NCBI RefSeq assembly: GCF_014635185.1
Contig: NZ_BMCM01000008.1
Coordinates: forward strand, 1-64,000
Direction: 5' to 3'
Length of the DNA: 64,000 bases
Origin: Microbacterium murale
GTDB lineage: Bacteria; Actinomycetota; Actinomycetes; Actinomycetales; Microbacteriaceae
A model generated the notes under the pieces. It was not told the origin of the DNA, made no database searches, and worked only from the letters and a program-made list of their open reading frames with translations. A program made the translations under genes and the position numbers. Positions 33,381 to 42,438 of the stretch are shown here, piece by piece (position 1 is the first letter of the stretch; every line of letters begins with the position of its first letter).

Positions 33381-33410
33381 ATTGACCGTTTACCCGAGCG
33401 GGGGTCAGTA
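33381..33410 (+). promoter_or_regulatory. Promoter of the sugar ABC operon
   Basis: TTGACC at 33381-33386, 18 nt, then CAGTAT at 33405-33410, about 34 nt upstream of the first ATG, which leaves room for the GAGAGGA ribosome binding site. The rest of 33274-33443 shows no clear operator. Confidence 0.55.
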
Positions 33411-33443
33411 TCTAGCCACCACCATTCGCCCAGAGAGGATTAC

Positions 33444-34751
33444 ATGATGCGACGAAGCAGCAGACGAATCGCGGTCACCGCGCTCACCGCGGCCGCGCTG
33501 GTGGGCAGCCTTGCCGGCTGTGCAGGGGGCCAGGGCGCCACCGAGCTCGATCCCGATGCGGATGTCACCCTCACGTGGTGGACGGGTCAGAGTGATCAGG
33601 CGGAAGAGATCCTGGAGGGACTTGCGGCGGACTTCGAAGAACTCCACCCCAACGTCACGATCGACATCTCCTCCGGTGCGTCCTCCACCGAGGAGCTCCT
33701 TCAGAAGCTCTCGGCGGGCTTCGCCGGCAACAGCTATCCGAACATCTCCTACGCGTTCGGCGCATGGGCGAGCGAGTTGGAGTCCTCTCAGCGCACTCTG
33801 GACATCACCGAACAGGTGTCCGATCCCGACGTCGGGTGGGATGAGTTCTCCGAGGCTGCCCGCTCGACGGTGCAGCCCACCGGCGAGGGCATCATCGGGT
33901 TCCCGGCGCTCGTCGACAACATCTCTCTCATCTACAACAAGACGGTCTTCGACGCCGCCGGTGTCGACTATCCGACAGACCAGTGGAGCTGGGACGAGTT
34001 CCGCGACGCGGCGAAGAAGCTCACGGATCCCGCGAACGAGACATACGGCTACGCGTACTCGGTGTCAGGCTCGGAGGAGACCACCTGGCAGTTCTGGCCG
34101 CACCTGTGGCAGCACGGTGGCGAGATCCTGAACGATGACGGCACCGCCGCGTTCGCGAGCGACGAAGGCGTCGAAGCCCTTGAGTTCCTGCGCCAGATGG
34201 CCGTCGACGACAAGAGCGTCTACCTCGACCAGACCGACACGAAGTTCGCGCAGCTGTTCGCGGCCGACCGCATCGGCATGATGACCTCCGGGCCCTGGCA
34301 GCTCTACGATCTGAACACCGCAGGCACCGAGTACGGGGTGACGACGCTTCCGGGTACGGACGGCGATCACCAGACCGTCTCCGGCCCCGACATCTGGGCG
34401 CTGTTCGACACGCAGGACGTCAACGAGAATCACTGGTCGTTCGAGCTCATGAAGTGGCTCACGGCGCCCGAACAGGATCTTCGCTGGAACGTCGCATACG
34501 GCAATCTCCCGCTGCGCGCGAGCGAGATCGAGACTCCCGAGTTCCAGGCGCAGGTCGAGGCGCTTCCCGGGCTGGACGTCATGGCTGAGAACAACGCCAA
34601 TGCCGTCAACGCGCGTCCGACGGTCGCCGGCTACGTGGGGCTGTCCGAGGCGATCGGGTCGCAGATCTCCCAGGTGCTGCAGGGTCAGGGCACCGCGGAC
34701 GAGGCTCTCAAGGCCGCTGCCGAGAAGGCGAACCAGGCTCTGGCCGACTGA
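33444..34751 (+). CDS. Sugar ABC transporter substrate-binding lipoprotein (family 1)
   Basis: A 435-residue lipoprotein with the lipobox SLAGC (Cys 26) after a twin-Arg-rich N-terminus. The mature part has VTLTWWTGQSDQAEEIL, FGAWASELE and GIIGFPALVDNISLIYNKTV, all typical of MalE/UgpB-type binding proteins. There are two adjacent ATG codons; both suit the GAGAGGA site. It captures an oligosaccharide or glycoside for the permeases at 35717 and 36682. Confidence 0.93.
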   Translation: MMRRSSRRIAVTALTAAALVGSLAGCAGGQGATELDPDADVTLTWWTGQSDQAEEILEGLAADFEELHPNVTIDISSGASSTEELLQKLSAGFAGNSYPNISYAFGAWASELESSQRTLDITEQVSDPDVGWDEFSEAARSTVQPTGEGIIGFPALVDNISLIYNKTVFDAAGVDYPTDQWSWDEFRDAAKKLTDPANETYGYAYSVSGSEETTWQFWPHLWQHGGEILNDDGTAAFASDEGVEALEFLRQMAVDDKSVYLDQTDTKFAQLFAADRIGMMTSGPWQLYDLNTAGTEYGVTTLPGTDGDHQTVSGPDIWALFDTQDVNENHWSFELMKWLTAPEQDLRWNVAYGNLPLRASEIETPEFQAQVEALPGLDVMAENNANAVNARPTVAGYVGLSEAIGSQISQVLQGQGTADEALKAAAEKANQALAD

Positions 34752-34818
34752 TCCATCCGGTAGGGCGACCGACGCGGCCGCCGTGCCACCCCATCAACAA
34801 CTCGTAGGAAAGAGAGTC

Positions 34819-35694
34819 ATGAACGTCACCTCTGTCGAGATCGACAGCCAGCCGGACGTATGGCGGGCGGCATGGGAGTTGCGCGAAGAGGCGACCCGTG
34901 TGCTGGCTCGCCCTGGCGAGCGGATGCTGGTGATCGGATGCGGCACCTCCGCATTCGTCGCCGAATCCTTCGCGCAGTTGCGCGAAGAGGCCGGTCTCGG
35001 CGAGACGGATGCCGCCTATGCGTCGGAGCCCCGACCATGGCGCCCTTACGACGTGGTGGTGAGCATCAGCCGCTCCGGGACGACGACCGAGGTCATCGAC
35101 GCGATGAACGCCCTGCCGGACGGCGTGCGCAAGATCGTCATCACGGGGGTCTCTGACTCGCCGTGCGCACGACTGGCCGATGAGGTGGTCCTGCTCGACT
35201 TCGCCGACGAGGAATCCGTCGTGCAGACGCGGTTCCCCACCACGCTGCTGTTCCTTGCTCGTGCGGCGTTCGGCGAAGACGTGTCGCGACTGCCCGATCT
35301 GGCGGCTGCTGCGCTCGCCGATCCGCCGGCGCTCACGGGTGACTTCGAGCATGTCGTGTATCTCGGTCGCGGCTGGACCTACGGGCTGGCGCAGGAGGCC
35401 GCGTTGAAGATCCGCGAGGCCGCGCAGGCGTGGGCGGAGTCGTACCCCCTTCTGGACTACCGCCATGGGCCGCTCGCGGTGGCGCACGAGGGGTCCCTGG
35501 TCTGGTTCATCGGCGTGCGCAATGACGCACTGGCCCGTGAGATCGAGGCAACCGGAGCGGTGGTCGTGCAGGGCACCGCCGACCCGCTCATCGAACTGGC
35601 TCTCGCACAGCGCTTCGCCGTGCGCACGGCCGAGCAGCGAGGACTGGATCCCGACAGCCCTCGCCACCTCACGAGGTCGATTGTGCTTTCCTGA
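34819..35694 (+). CDS. SIS-domain sugar isomerase/deaminase (AgaS-like)
   Basis: A 291-residue protein with two SIS (phosphosugar-binding) domains. VIGCGTSAFVAESFA near residue 38 and VVSISRSGTTTEVIDAM near 82 form the first, LGRGWTYGLAQEAALKIREA near 184 the second. Proteins of this kind isomerise or deaminate aminosugar 6-phosphates (tagatose/galactosamine routes) or bind phosphosugars. With the PfkB kinase downstream, a pathway through a phosphorylated ketose is plausible. GGAAAGAGAG precedes the ATG. Confidence 0.85.
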   Translation: MNVTSVEIDSQPDVWRAAWELREEATRVLARPGERMLVIGCGTSAFVAESFAQLREEAGLGETDAAYASEPRPWRPYDVVVSISRSGTTTEVIDAMNALPDGVRKIVITGVSDSPCARLADEVVLLDFADEESVVQTRFPTTLLFLARAAFGEDVSRLPDLAAAALADPPALTGDFEHVVYLGRGWTYGLAQEAALKIREAAQAWAESYPLLDYRHGPLAVAHEGSLVWFIGVRNDALAREIEATGAVVVQGTADPLIELALAQRFAVRTAEQRGLDPDSPRHLTRSIVLS

Positions 35695-35716
35695 GTTCGG
35701 GTCCGGAGGAGCGGCG

Positions 35717-36682
35717 ATGACGATGACGACACGCGATACAGCAACGCCTCAGGCGCGAGCCGATGACGAGCCCGCGGCTCCGGCAGCCCCGGCGCGCAGA
35801 CCCCGCAAGTGGCTGCTGCGCAATGATCTCACCGGCTGGGCGTTCGTCGCCCCGGCGATGCTGATCATCCTCGGCCTGTCGATCTTCCCGGCAGTATGGG
35901 CGTTCGTGCTCTCGCTGCAGAAGTGGAACGGCTTCGCACCGCCGGAGTTCGTCGGCGGCGACAACTACAGCCGGTTGATGAGCGATGCGGAGTTCTGGGA
36001 TGCGGTGACGCACACCGGAATCTACGTCGTGCTGTTCGTCCCGGCATCCGTGCTCCTCGGGCTGTTCCTCGCCGTCGCCCTGAATCGCAACATCCGGTTC
36101 GTCGGCATCTACCGCACCGCGATCTTCGTGCCCTTCGTCGCGTCGGCCGCGGCCACCGGCATCCTGTCGACCTACCTGTTCAGTCCTCAGTACGGGCTCG
36201 CCAACAACGCGCTGCGCACGGTGGGTCTGCCCGCACAAGGGTGGCTGGAGGATCCGCAGCAGGCGATGCTCGTCATCGCGATCATGTCGCTGTGGGGCCA
36301 GGCCGCGTTCACGACGGTGATCTATCTCGCAGCGCTGCAAGACATCCCGACCGACCTGCTGGAGGCCGCGCGCATCGATGGCGCGAACCCATGGCAGACG
36401 TTCTGGCGGATCGTATGGCCCGAGCTCGGACCGGTGACGGTGTTCGTCACGATCTGGCAGATGATCGGCGCCCTGCAGCTGTTCGACCTCGTCTACACGA
36501 CGACGAGGGGAGGGCCGCTGGATGCGACGAAGACGATCGTGTACTTCCTGTGGGAGAAGGCGTTCAAGACTCTCGAGTTCGGGTACGGATCGGCGGCGGC
36601 GTACGTGCTGTTCGCCGTGACGCTGCTCATCACGATCGGCATGGTCGTCTACGCGCGCAGCCGGAAGATGGAGGCGTTCTGA
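35717..36682 (+). CDS. Sugar ABC transporter permease (MalF-type)
   Basis: A 321-residue protein with six hydrophobic segments. The binding-protein-dependent transport motif EAARIDGANPWQTFWRIVWP near residue 215 contacts the ATPase. A disordered Ala/Pro N-terminus of about 35 residues precedes the first segment. GGAGGAG precedes the ATG by 6 nt. Its stop overlaps the next permease start (TGATG). Confidence 0.95.
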   Translation: MTMTTRDTATPQARADDEPAAPAAPARRPRKWLLRNDLTGWAFVAPAMLIILGLSIFPAVWAFVLSLQKWNGFAPPEFVGGDNYSRLMSDAEFWDAVTHTGIYVVLFVPASVLLGLFLAVALNRNIRFVGIYRTAIFVPFVASAAATGILSTYLFSPQYGLANNALRTVGLPAQGWLEDPQQAMLVIAIMSLWGQAAFTTVIYLAALQDIPTDLLEAARIDGANPWQTFWRIVWPELGPVTVFVTIWQMIGALQLFDLVYTTTRGGPLDATKTIVYFLWEKAFKTLEFGYGSAAAYVLFAVTLLITIGMVVYARSRKMEAF

Positions 36683-37560
36683 TGGCACTGGACATGCTGG
36701 ACACGGTCACCCTCACGACAGGGAAGAGCGAGCGCCCACCGCGTCGCCGCCGGGGGATGAGCGGGTGGCATTTCGTGCTCGCGCCGATCGCGCTGCTGTT
36801 CGTGATCCCGTTCGCGCAGATGGTCATGGCCTCGCTGTCGCCGGCGGACGAGCTGGTGAAGTTCCCGCCGCCGTTCGTGCCGTCGCGCTTCACACTCGAC
36901 GGTTTCATCGCCCTGTTCACGACGACGGATGTGCTGACCTGGCTGCTCAACAGCACGATCGTCTCCATCATCGCGATCGTCGCCCACGTGATCCTGTGCT
37001 CGCTCGCCGGCTACGGATTCGCCCGGCTGCAGTTCCGCGGACGCAACGTCGGGTTCTTCATGATCGTCGCCACGATCATGATCCCGACCCAGCTGCTGAT
37101 GATTCCGACGTACGTGATGTTCTCGAAGCTCGGCGTCATCAACACTCTCGCCGCGGCATTCGTGCCTTGGCTGGCTTCGGCGTTCGGCATCTTCCTGATG
37201 CGGCAGTTTTTCCTCTCGATCCCGAAGGAGATCGAGGAGGCGGCGGCGCTGGACGGCGCGAACCGCCTGCAGACCTTCCTGCGGGTCGTGCTGCCGCTGG
37301 CCAAGCCCGCGATCGCGACGCTCGCGATCTTCACGCTGCTCAGTTCGTGGAATGATCTGATCTGGCCGCTGATCGCGATCAACGACGACAGCATCTTCAC
37401 CGTGCAGCTGGGCATCGCCAACTTCCAGAGCACGAGGCGCACACAATGGGAGTTGCTCATGGCGGCGAACGTCATCGCCACGGCACCACTGGTGCTGTTC
37501 TTCCTCTTCGCCCAGAAGCAGTTCGTGCAGACCATGACGATGTCTGGACTGAAGGGATGA
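36682..37560 (+). CDS. Sugar ABC transporter permease (MalG-type)
   Basis: A 292-residue protein with six segments and the EAAALDGANRLQTFLRVVLP motif near residue 192. It pairs with the preceding permease. No ATPase gene is present in the operon, so the shared MsiK-type ATPase known from actinobacteria probably drives it; that gene is outside the window. The last four bases overlap the kinase start (ATGA). Confidence 0.95.
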   Translation: MALDMLDTVTLTTGKSERPPRRRRGMSGWHFVLAPIALLFVIPFAQMVMASLSPADELVKFPPPFVPSRFTLDGFIALFTTTDVLTWLLNSTIVSIIAIVAHVILCSLAGYGFARLQFRGRNVGFFMIVATIMIPTQLLMIPTYVMFSKLGVINTLAAAFVPWLASAFGIFLMRQFFLSIPKEIEEAAALDGANRLQTFLRVVLPLAKPAIATLAIFTLLSSWNDLIWPLIAINDDSIFTVQLGIANFQSTRRTQWELLMAANVIATAPLVLFFLFAQKQFVQTMTMSGLKG

Positions 37561-38498
37561 CCGCGCGGGTGCTCGTCGCCGGCGATGCCAATCTCGATCT
37601 CGTGCTGCGCGGCGACGTCGTTCCTCGGTTCGGTCAGGCGGAGCAGCTGCTGGACGGTGCGGATCTCGTGCTCGGCTCGAGCGCCGGCATCTGCGCAGTG
37701 GGACTCGCGCGGCTGGACGTCGACACTGCGCTCGTCGCCCGCGTCGGGGCCGATGTGTTCGGCGACCGGACCCGCGAGCTGCTCGCGGAGGCGGGAGTCG
37801 ACACCGGCGCTGTGCGGGTCGTCGACGAGCCGACGGGTGTGTCCGTCATCCTCTCCGCGCTCGATGATCGCGCCATTCTCACGCTCACCGGCGCGCTCGC
37901 CGGTGTCACCGCCGATGAGGTGCTGGCGGCAGCGGATGGAGCGGCGCATGTGCATTTCGCGTCGTACTTCCTCACTCCCGCTCTCGCCCGCGAGCTGCCA
38001 TCGGTGCTGGCCGCGCTGCGTGAGCAGGGCATCACGACGAGCCTCGACACCAATTGGGATCCGGCCGAACGGTGGGAGGGCGTGGAGGCATGCCTTCCGG
38101 TACTCGACCTTCTGCTGCCCAACGCCGCAGAGGCGATCGCGCTTGCGGCAGCACTCGGCGCGGATGCCGCAGACGTCGAAACGGCAGCTCGAGCACTCGC
38201 CGCGCACGGACCGGCCGTGATCGTCAAGGACGGTGCCGCCGGCGGACTGGCGGTGACGAACGGACGCGTCATGCGTGCCGCCGGGCTGTCTCTCGACGTC
38301 GTCGACACGACCGGAGCGGGCGACAGTTTCGACGCGGGGTTCCTCGCCTCGTGGCTCGAAGACGGCGACGTCGCCCGTGCACTGCGTTGGGCGGCGGTCG
38401 CCGGTTCCCTCTCCACCCGCGGCGCCGGTGGCACTGGCGGGCAGGCGAGTCGCGCCGAGGTCGGGCAATACGTCGAAGATGCGGTCAGTGCGCCGTGA
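37557..38498 (+). CDS. PfkB family carbohydrate kinase
   Basis: A 313-residue kinase. LVAGDANLDLVLRGDVV opens the fold, and the second PfkB signature DTTGAGDSFDAGFLAS near residues 243-258 contains the catalytic Asp. Candidates by context are tagatose 6-phosphate kinase, ketohexokinase or an aminosugar kinase. It is coupled to the permease upstream (ATGA) and overlaps the following lipoprotein gene by about 20 nt. Confidence 0.92.
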   Translation: MTARVLVAGDANLDLVLRGDVVPRFGQAEQLLDGADLVLGSSAGICAVGLARLDVDTALVARVGADVFGDRTRELLAEAGVDTGAVRVVDEPTGVSVILSALDDRAILTLTGALAGVTADEVLAAADGAAHVHFASYFLTPALARELPSVLAALREQGITTSLDTNWDPAERWEGVEACLPVLDLLLPNAAEAIALAAALGADAADVETAARALAAHGPAVIVKDGAAGGLAVTNGRVMRAAGLSLDVVDTTGAGDSFDAGFLASWLEDGDVARALRWAAVAGSLSTRGAGGTGGQASRAEVGQYVEDAVSAP

Positions 38499-40203
38499 GG
38501 TCGCGGCGGTCGCCGTCGTCGCGGTGCTCGCCTCTCTCGCCGGATGCACCGTGACCGGCGAGGCGGCGCTGCCGGATGACGGTTCACTCGAGGTTGAACT
38601 CGACGTCGGTCCGCAGGCGGAGTTCGTCGATGCCGGTCCAGATGGCGTCCGCGTGGTCGACGGCGATGACTGGACTCTGCCGCAGGGTGCTCGTCCTGCG
38701 CAGAACTCGGGGTTCTTCTCGGAGGATGCCTCGCCCGACGATCTCGTCGCGGTCCGCTCCATCGACGTCAGCTGGCGGCAGATCCGGCCGGATCGGGATG
38801 GGGCGATCGACCGGCAGTCGACGGGCACTGCTCAGGACATGAGCTTCGATGCGCTGGAGGCGCAGCTCTCCGAACCCGGTGACTTCTGGATGCGCATCTT
38901 CGCCAGCGGCGAGGACTGGGCGCCGCAGTGGGTGGCGGACGACTGCGGGGTCACGACGTACGGGCCGGACTACGACGGCCAGTCGCATCTGCCGATCTGG
39001 GACGAGTGCGTCTGGGGGCATCTGCTCGACACGTATCGTGCGCTGTTCATCGACCTCGATCTTGCCGATGATCCCCGGCTGCGTTTCGTCTACGTGCCTG
39101 GCGCATTCACCTGGGCGGAGTTCGACTACGAGATGGTCACCGCAGCAGTGGAGAGCGGCGATCTCGACGAGCAGACGTATCTCTCCTGGTACGCGCACGC
39201 CTGGACCGACCTCGTCGAACTGTTCGGTGACAACGCGCACAAGCTCGTCTTCACCGGCGAGGACTACCCGTGGGGGCCGTTCGATGCTGCCGACGACCTC
39301 CTCGCCGTTCAGGCGGTGGATGCCGGGATGGGTATCCGCACCGGGATCACCGAGCCGAGCAACTTCCATCTCAGCGAGGCTCCGGCATACGGCTCGCACA
39401 TCCAGCCGGACGGGCACATGGTGGTGGACGAGTCGCTGCCGATCCACTCCGGCCGCTTCATCGTCGCCACCGAGAACGAGTGCTTCACGGACTGCGGCTA
39501 CGACACGTCGGACCCGTACTACGCGGTGCGGCAGGCGAATCTCAAGGCGCTGCAGTTGCGGATGAACTGGATGTACGTCGTTCCGGGGCCCTCGTACATG
39601 TCGGAGTACGCCGAGCACTGGGACTGGGTGCGGCTGGAGCTGGGACAGACAGTCGAGACTGCGCCGGATGCGTGGGCGGCGCTGCGCGATGCGGAGGACA
39701 CCTTCTGGGCGGATGACGCGCAGACCGGTCCGTTCGAGGATGAGAGCGACTGGCCGTCACGGCCGTGGGTGCGCAATCTGGAGCGCTGGCTCGTGCAGGT
39801 CGACGAGCCCGGTTCTGTCGCGCACCGCACCGACGTCGACACCCATACGGGAGAACTCGAAGAGGCCAACGGCACAGCTCACGAGGGCCTGTCCACCGAG
39901 GCCGCTGCGGGCGATACCGGGTTCGTCTTCGAGGTGGATCCGCGGTTCGCTGCGGCAGTTGACGGACAGCAGGTGGTGACGAAGGTGACGTTCCTGGACG
40001 AAGGGTCGGGCTCGTTCGCGGTCGATTCGGATGCCGGGTCATCCGCTGCCGTGGAGCGAACCGGATCCGGAGAATGGCGCACCGCGACGATCGCGCTGCC
40101 GGACGGTGGCATCGGAACGGATGCCACGCGTCTGCGCATCTCTCTCGCTGACGGCGCGGACGACCTCGTCGTCCGGTTCGTGCGCCTCATTCCCCGGGGG
40201 TGA
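38479..40203 (+). CDS. Secreted lipoprotein with glycosidase-like barrel and C-terminal beta domain
   Basis: A 574-residue lipoprotein with the lipobox SLAGC (Cys 22). Residues about 60-420 look like a TIM-barrel glycosidase: WRQIRPDRDGA, FWMRIFASGEDWAPQWVADD, LVFTGEDYPWGPFDA and VATENECFTDC carry acidic residues at strand ends as in clan GH-A enzymes. Residues about 440-574 form a beta-rich module that may bind sugar. No GH family could be assigned. Placed last in the ABC operon, it may trim a glycan outside the cell. The ATG at 38479 overlaps the kinase; a GTG at 38488 is possible. Confidence 0.7.
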   Translation: MRSVRREVAAVAVVAVLASLAGCTVTGEAALPDDGSLEVELDVGPQAEFVDAGPDGVRVVDGDDWTLPQGARPAQNSGFFSEDASPDDLVAVRSIDVSWRQIRPDRDGAIDRQSTGTAQDMSFDALEAQLSEPGDFWMRIFASGEDWAPQWVADDCGVTTYGPDYDGQSHLPIWDECVWGHLLDTYRALFIDLDLADDPRLRFVYVPGAFTWAEFDYEMVTAAVESGDLDEQTYLSWYAHAWTDLVELFGDNAHKLVFTGEDYPWGPFDAADDLLAVQAVDAGMGIRTGITEPSNFHLSEAPAYGSHIQPDGHMVVDESLPIHSGRFIVATENECFTDCGYDTSDPYYAVRQANLKALQLRMNWMYVVPGPSYMSEYAEHWDWVRLELGQTVETAPDAWAALRDAEDTFWADDAQTGPFEDESDWPSRPWVRNLERWLVQVDEPGSVAHRTDVDTHTGELEEANGTAHEGLSTEAAAGDTGFVFEVDPRFAAAVDGQQVVTKVTFLDEGSGSFAVDSDAGSSAAVERTGSGEWRTATIALPDGGIGTDATRLRISLADGADDLVVRFVRLIPRG

Positions 40204-40217
40204 GCCTCACGTGGTCG

Positions 40218-40223
40218 TAGGCT
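40218..40223 (+). promoter_or_regulatory. Leaderless promoter, -10 TAGGCT
   Basis: TAGGCT, then GATCGC, then the GTG at 40230. Confidence 0.6.
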
Positions 40224-40229
40224 GATCGC

Positions 40230-40598
40230 GTGGCCAGGAAGATCGACGTGAGTGAAGGGCGCAGCGCCCTGGATGCCGTGCGCGTATCCCGCGCAGACGC
40301 GGCGAAGCCCGCGCGTACAGAGCTCGCGACCGCCGTGCGCTACCTGCTGCAGCTGCTCGATGAGAAGGCGCCGGGCAACAGCGTCGAGGTGAGGGTGCCG
40401 CCGTTCGGTGCGGTGCAGGTCGTCCAGGGTCCCCGTCACACGCGCGGCACGCCGCCCAATGTCATCGAGATGGATGCCGCGACCTGGATCGACCTCGCGA
40501 CGGGCGTCGAGACGTGGGTCGAGGTCGTCGCGGCAGGTCGTGTACAGGCATCCGGCACGCGCGCCGACCTGTCGGACCTGATGCCCCTGCGCCCTTAG
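40230..40598 (+). CDS. Sterol carrier-like (SCP2 fold) family protein
   Basis: A 122-residue protein of the actinobacterial sterol-carrier family. ATAVRYLLQLLDEKAPGNSV, VEVRVPPFGAVQ and IEMDAATWIDLATG are the conserved blocks. The ligand is not known. The GTG start is set by the leaderless promoter. Its TAG (40596-40598) overlaps the stop of the convergent hmuV gene, with no room for a terminator. Homologues often sit near purine genes, and purM-purF are about 8 kb downstream. Confidence 0.85.
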   Translation: MARKIDVSEGRSALDAVRVSRADAAKPARTELATAVRYLLQLLDEKAPGNSVEVRVPPFGAVQVVQGPRHTRGTPPNVIEMDAATWIDLATGVETWVEVVAAGRVQASGTRADLSDLMPLRP

Positions 40599-41368
40599 CG
40601 CCGCGGCACCACCAGCGGAACGCCGGTGATGGGATGCGGGAACACGTCCACCGCCTGCCCGTACACCTCTGCGATCCGCTCGGCGGTCAGGACTTCGGCC
40701 GGCGGCCCCGACGCGATGACCCGCCCTGATGCGAGCAGCGTCAGTCGGTCGGCGTGGGCGAGAGCGGCGTTCAGATCATGCAGGACGACGGCGACGGCGG
40801 TACCGGCATCCGCTGTGGCACGCGCCAGACGCATGACGTCTTCATGGTGCTTGAGATCGAGCGAGGCCGTCGGCTCGTCGAGCAGCATGATCGGCGTCGC
40901 CTGCGCGAGAACACGCGCGATGGCCACCCTCGCCCGTTCACCTCCCGACAGTGACGACACCGACCGCTGGGCGAGGCCATCGATCTCCATGGCACTCATG
41001 GCCGCCGCGATCAGGGTGTCGTCGTCGTTCTCGTATTCCGTGCGCGCCCAGGGCGCCCGCCCCATCCGCACCACCTGCTCCGCGCTGAACGGGAACGACA
41101 CCGCGTTCTCCTGCAGCAGCACCGCCCTCGTACGCGCGAGCTCACGAGGACGGATGTCGGTGATCGAACGCCCGTCGATCTCGACTGCGCCGGTCTCCGG
41201 AGCGATGTCTCCGGCGAGCACCCCGAACAGCGTGGACTTTCCTGCGCCGTTCGGTCCGACCAGCGCGTGGATCTCACCGGGATTCACGTCGATCGAGGCA
41301 TCCTCGAGGATCGCCCTCCCTCCGGCGACCCGGACCGTGACCTCAGCCGACCGCAGCCGCACGCTCAT
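40595..41368 (-). CDS. hmuV: Heme ABC transporter ATP-binding protein
   Basis: A 257-residue ATPase with Walker A GPNGAGKST, Q-loop LLQENAVSFPF, signature LSGGERARVAIARVL, Walker B IMLLDEPTASLD and H-loop VVLHDLN. The PFSAEQVVRMGRAPW stretch is typical of heme/siderophore ATPases (HmuV). AGGAGG about 6 nt before the ATG at 41368 fixes the start. It overlaps the permease gene by 4 nt (41365-41368). Confidence 0.93.
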   Translation of the reverse strand: MSVRLRSAEVTVRVAGGRAILEDASIDVNPGEIHALVGPNGAGKSTLFGVLAGDIAPETGAVEIDGRSITDIRPRELARTRAVLLQENAVSFPFSAEQVVRMGRAPWARTEYENDDDTLIAAAMSAMEIDGLAQRSVSSLSGGERARVAIARVLAQATPIMLLDEPTASLDLKHHEDVMRLARATADAGTAVAVVLHDLNAALAHADRLTLLASGRVIASGPPAEVLTAERIAEVYGQAVDVFPHPITGVPLVVPRR

Positions 41369-42438
41369 GCCCAGCCTCCTGACCGGCGGCGGGTGCGCAC
41401 GAGGAGCCACAGGAAGAACGGGCCGCCGACCAGCGAAGTGATCATCCCGATCGGCATGTCGGCCAGCGGCACGGCCGTGCGGGCGACGAGGTCAGCGAGG
41501 GCGATGAGCAGCGCACCGCCGACGGTCGAGGAGATGATCAACGGCAGATGTGCGGGCCCGATGATCATGCGCATGAGATGCGGGATCACGAGTCCAACGA
41601 ATCCGATGATGCCCGCGAAGGCGACAGCTGCGCAGACCAGGATCGCGACGGTCACGATCACGACGATCCGCAGCCGCTCGACCTGCACGCCGAGGTGGCG
41701 TGCCGTGCGCTCGCCGAGGGCGAAGAGGTCGAGCTGATGCGCGACGATCACCGCGATCACGACGCCGATTCCGGTCAACGGCGCGACGACCGCGATGTTC
41801 GGCCACAGCGCGCCGTTGAGCGAACCGAGCTGCCAGAAGACGATCTGCTCGCGCGTCGATGTGGTGCCGAGGAACGTCATGAACGCCATGCCCGCACCGC
41901 CGATCGCATTGATCGCGATGCCGGTGAGCAGCAGCGTGACGACCTCGGTCCGGCCTCCGGATCGGCTGATGAAGTACACCGAGAACACCGCGATGAGTCC
42001 GCCGATGAACGACAGGGCCGGGGTGGTCCACATCCCGAACGTCGAGAGTCCGAAGGTGAGACTCGCCGCGGCGCCCAGCGCCGCTCCGGATGAGACGCCG
42101 ACGACGCTGGCATCCGCCAATGGGTTCCCGAAGATCGCCTGCATCAGCACACCGGCGACCGCCAGCGCGGCGCCGACCAGGATGCCGAGCACGAGACGGG
42201 GAAGGCGGATGTTGAAGATCACGCCCGAGTCCGACGCGTTCGCCGGCGCCCACGCGGTGTCGATGCCGGCGCCGTGCAGGAGGATGCCGACGATCTCGGT
42301 CGGCGACAGCGAGTACTGTCCGCTGGCGAGCGACACGATGCAGGTGACGACGAGCGCGGCGGCGAGGGCGAGCGTGACCACAGCGAACCTCACCCCGCGG
42401 TGCCGCTCGGGCGTGCGGGTGACGACCTCTGCGGTCAT
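41365..42438 (-). CDS. hmuU: Heme ABC transporter permease (FecCD family)
   Basis: A 357-residue membrane protein with about 10 segments. RLPRLVLGILVGAALAVAGV near residue 76 and GFVGLVIPHLMRMI near 282 are hallmarks of the FecCD/BtuC fold. The ATG overlaps the binding-protein stop (ATGA). Confidence 0.94.
   Translation of the reverse strand: MTAEVVTRTPERHRGVRFAVVTLALAAALVVTCIVSLASGQYSLSPTEIVGILLHGAGIDTAWAPANASDSGVIFNIRLPRLVLGILVGAALAVAGVLMQAIFGNPLADASVVGVSSGAALGAAASLTFGLSTFGMWTTPALSFIGGLIAVFSVYFISRSGGRTEVVTLLLTGIAINAIGGAGMAFMTFLGTTSTREQIVFWQLGSLNGALWPNIAVVAPLTGIGVVIAVIVAHQLDLFALGERTARHLGVQVERLRIVVIVTVAILVCAAVAFAGIIGFVGLVIPHLMRMIIGPAHLPLIISSTVGGALLIALADLVARTAVPLADMPIGMITSLVGGPFFLWLLVRTRRRSGGWA

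Noticed and set aside
37011-38828. 600-codon minus-strand frame opposite the permease, kinase and lipoprotein genes
   Set aside because: Shadow of three well-supported plus-strand genes; composition typical of antisense frames.
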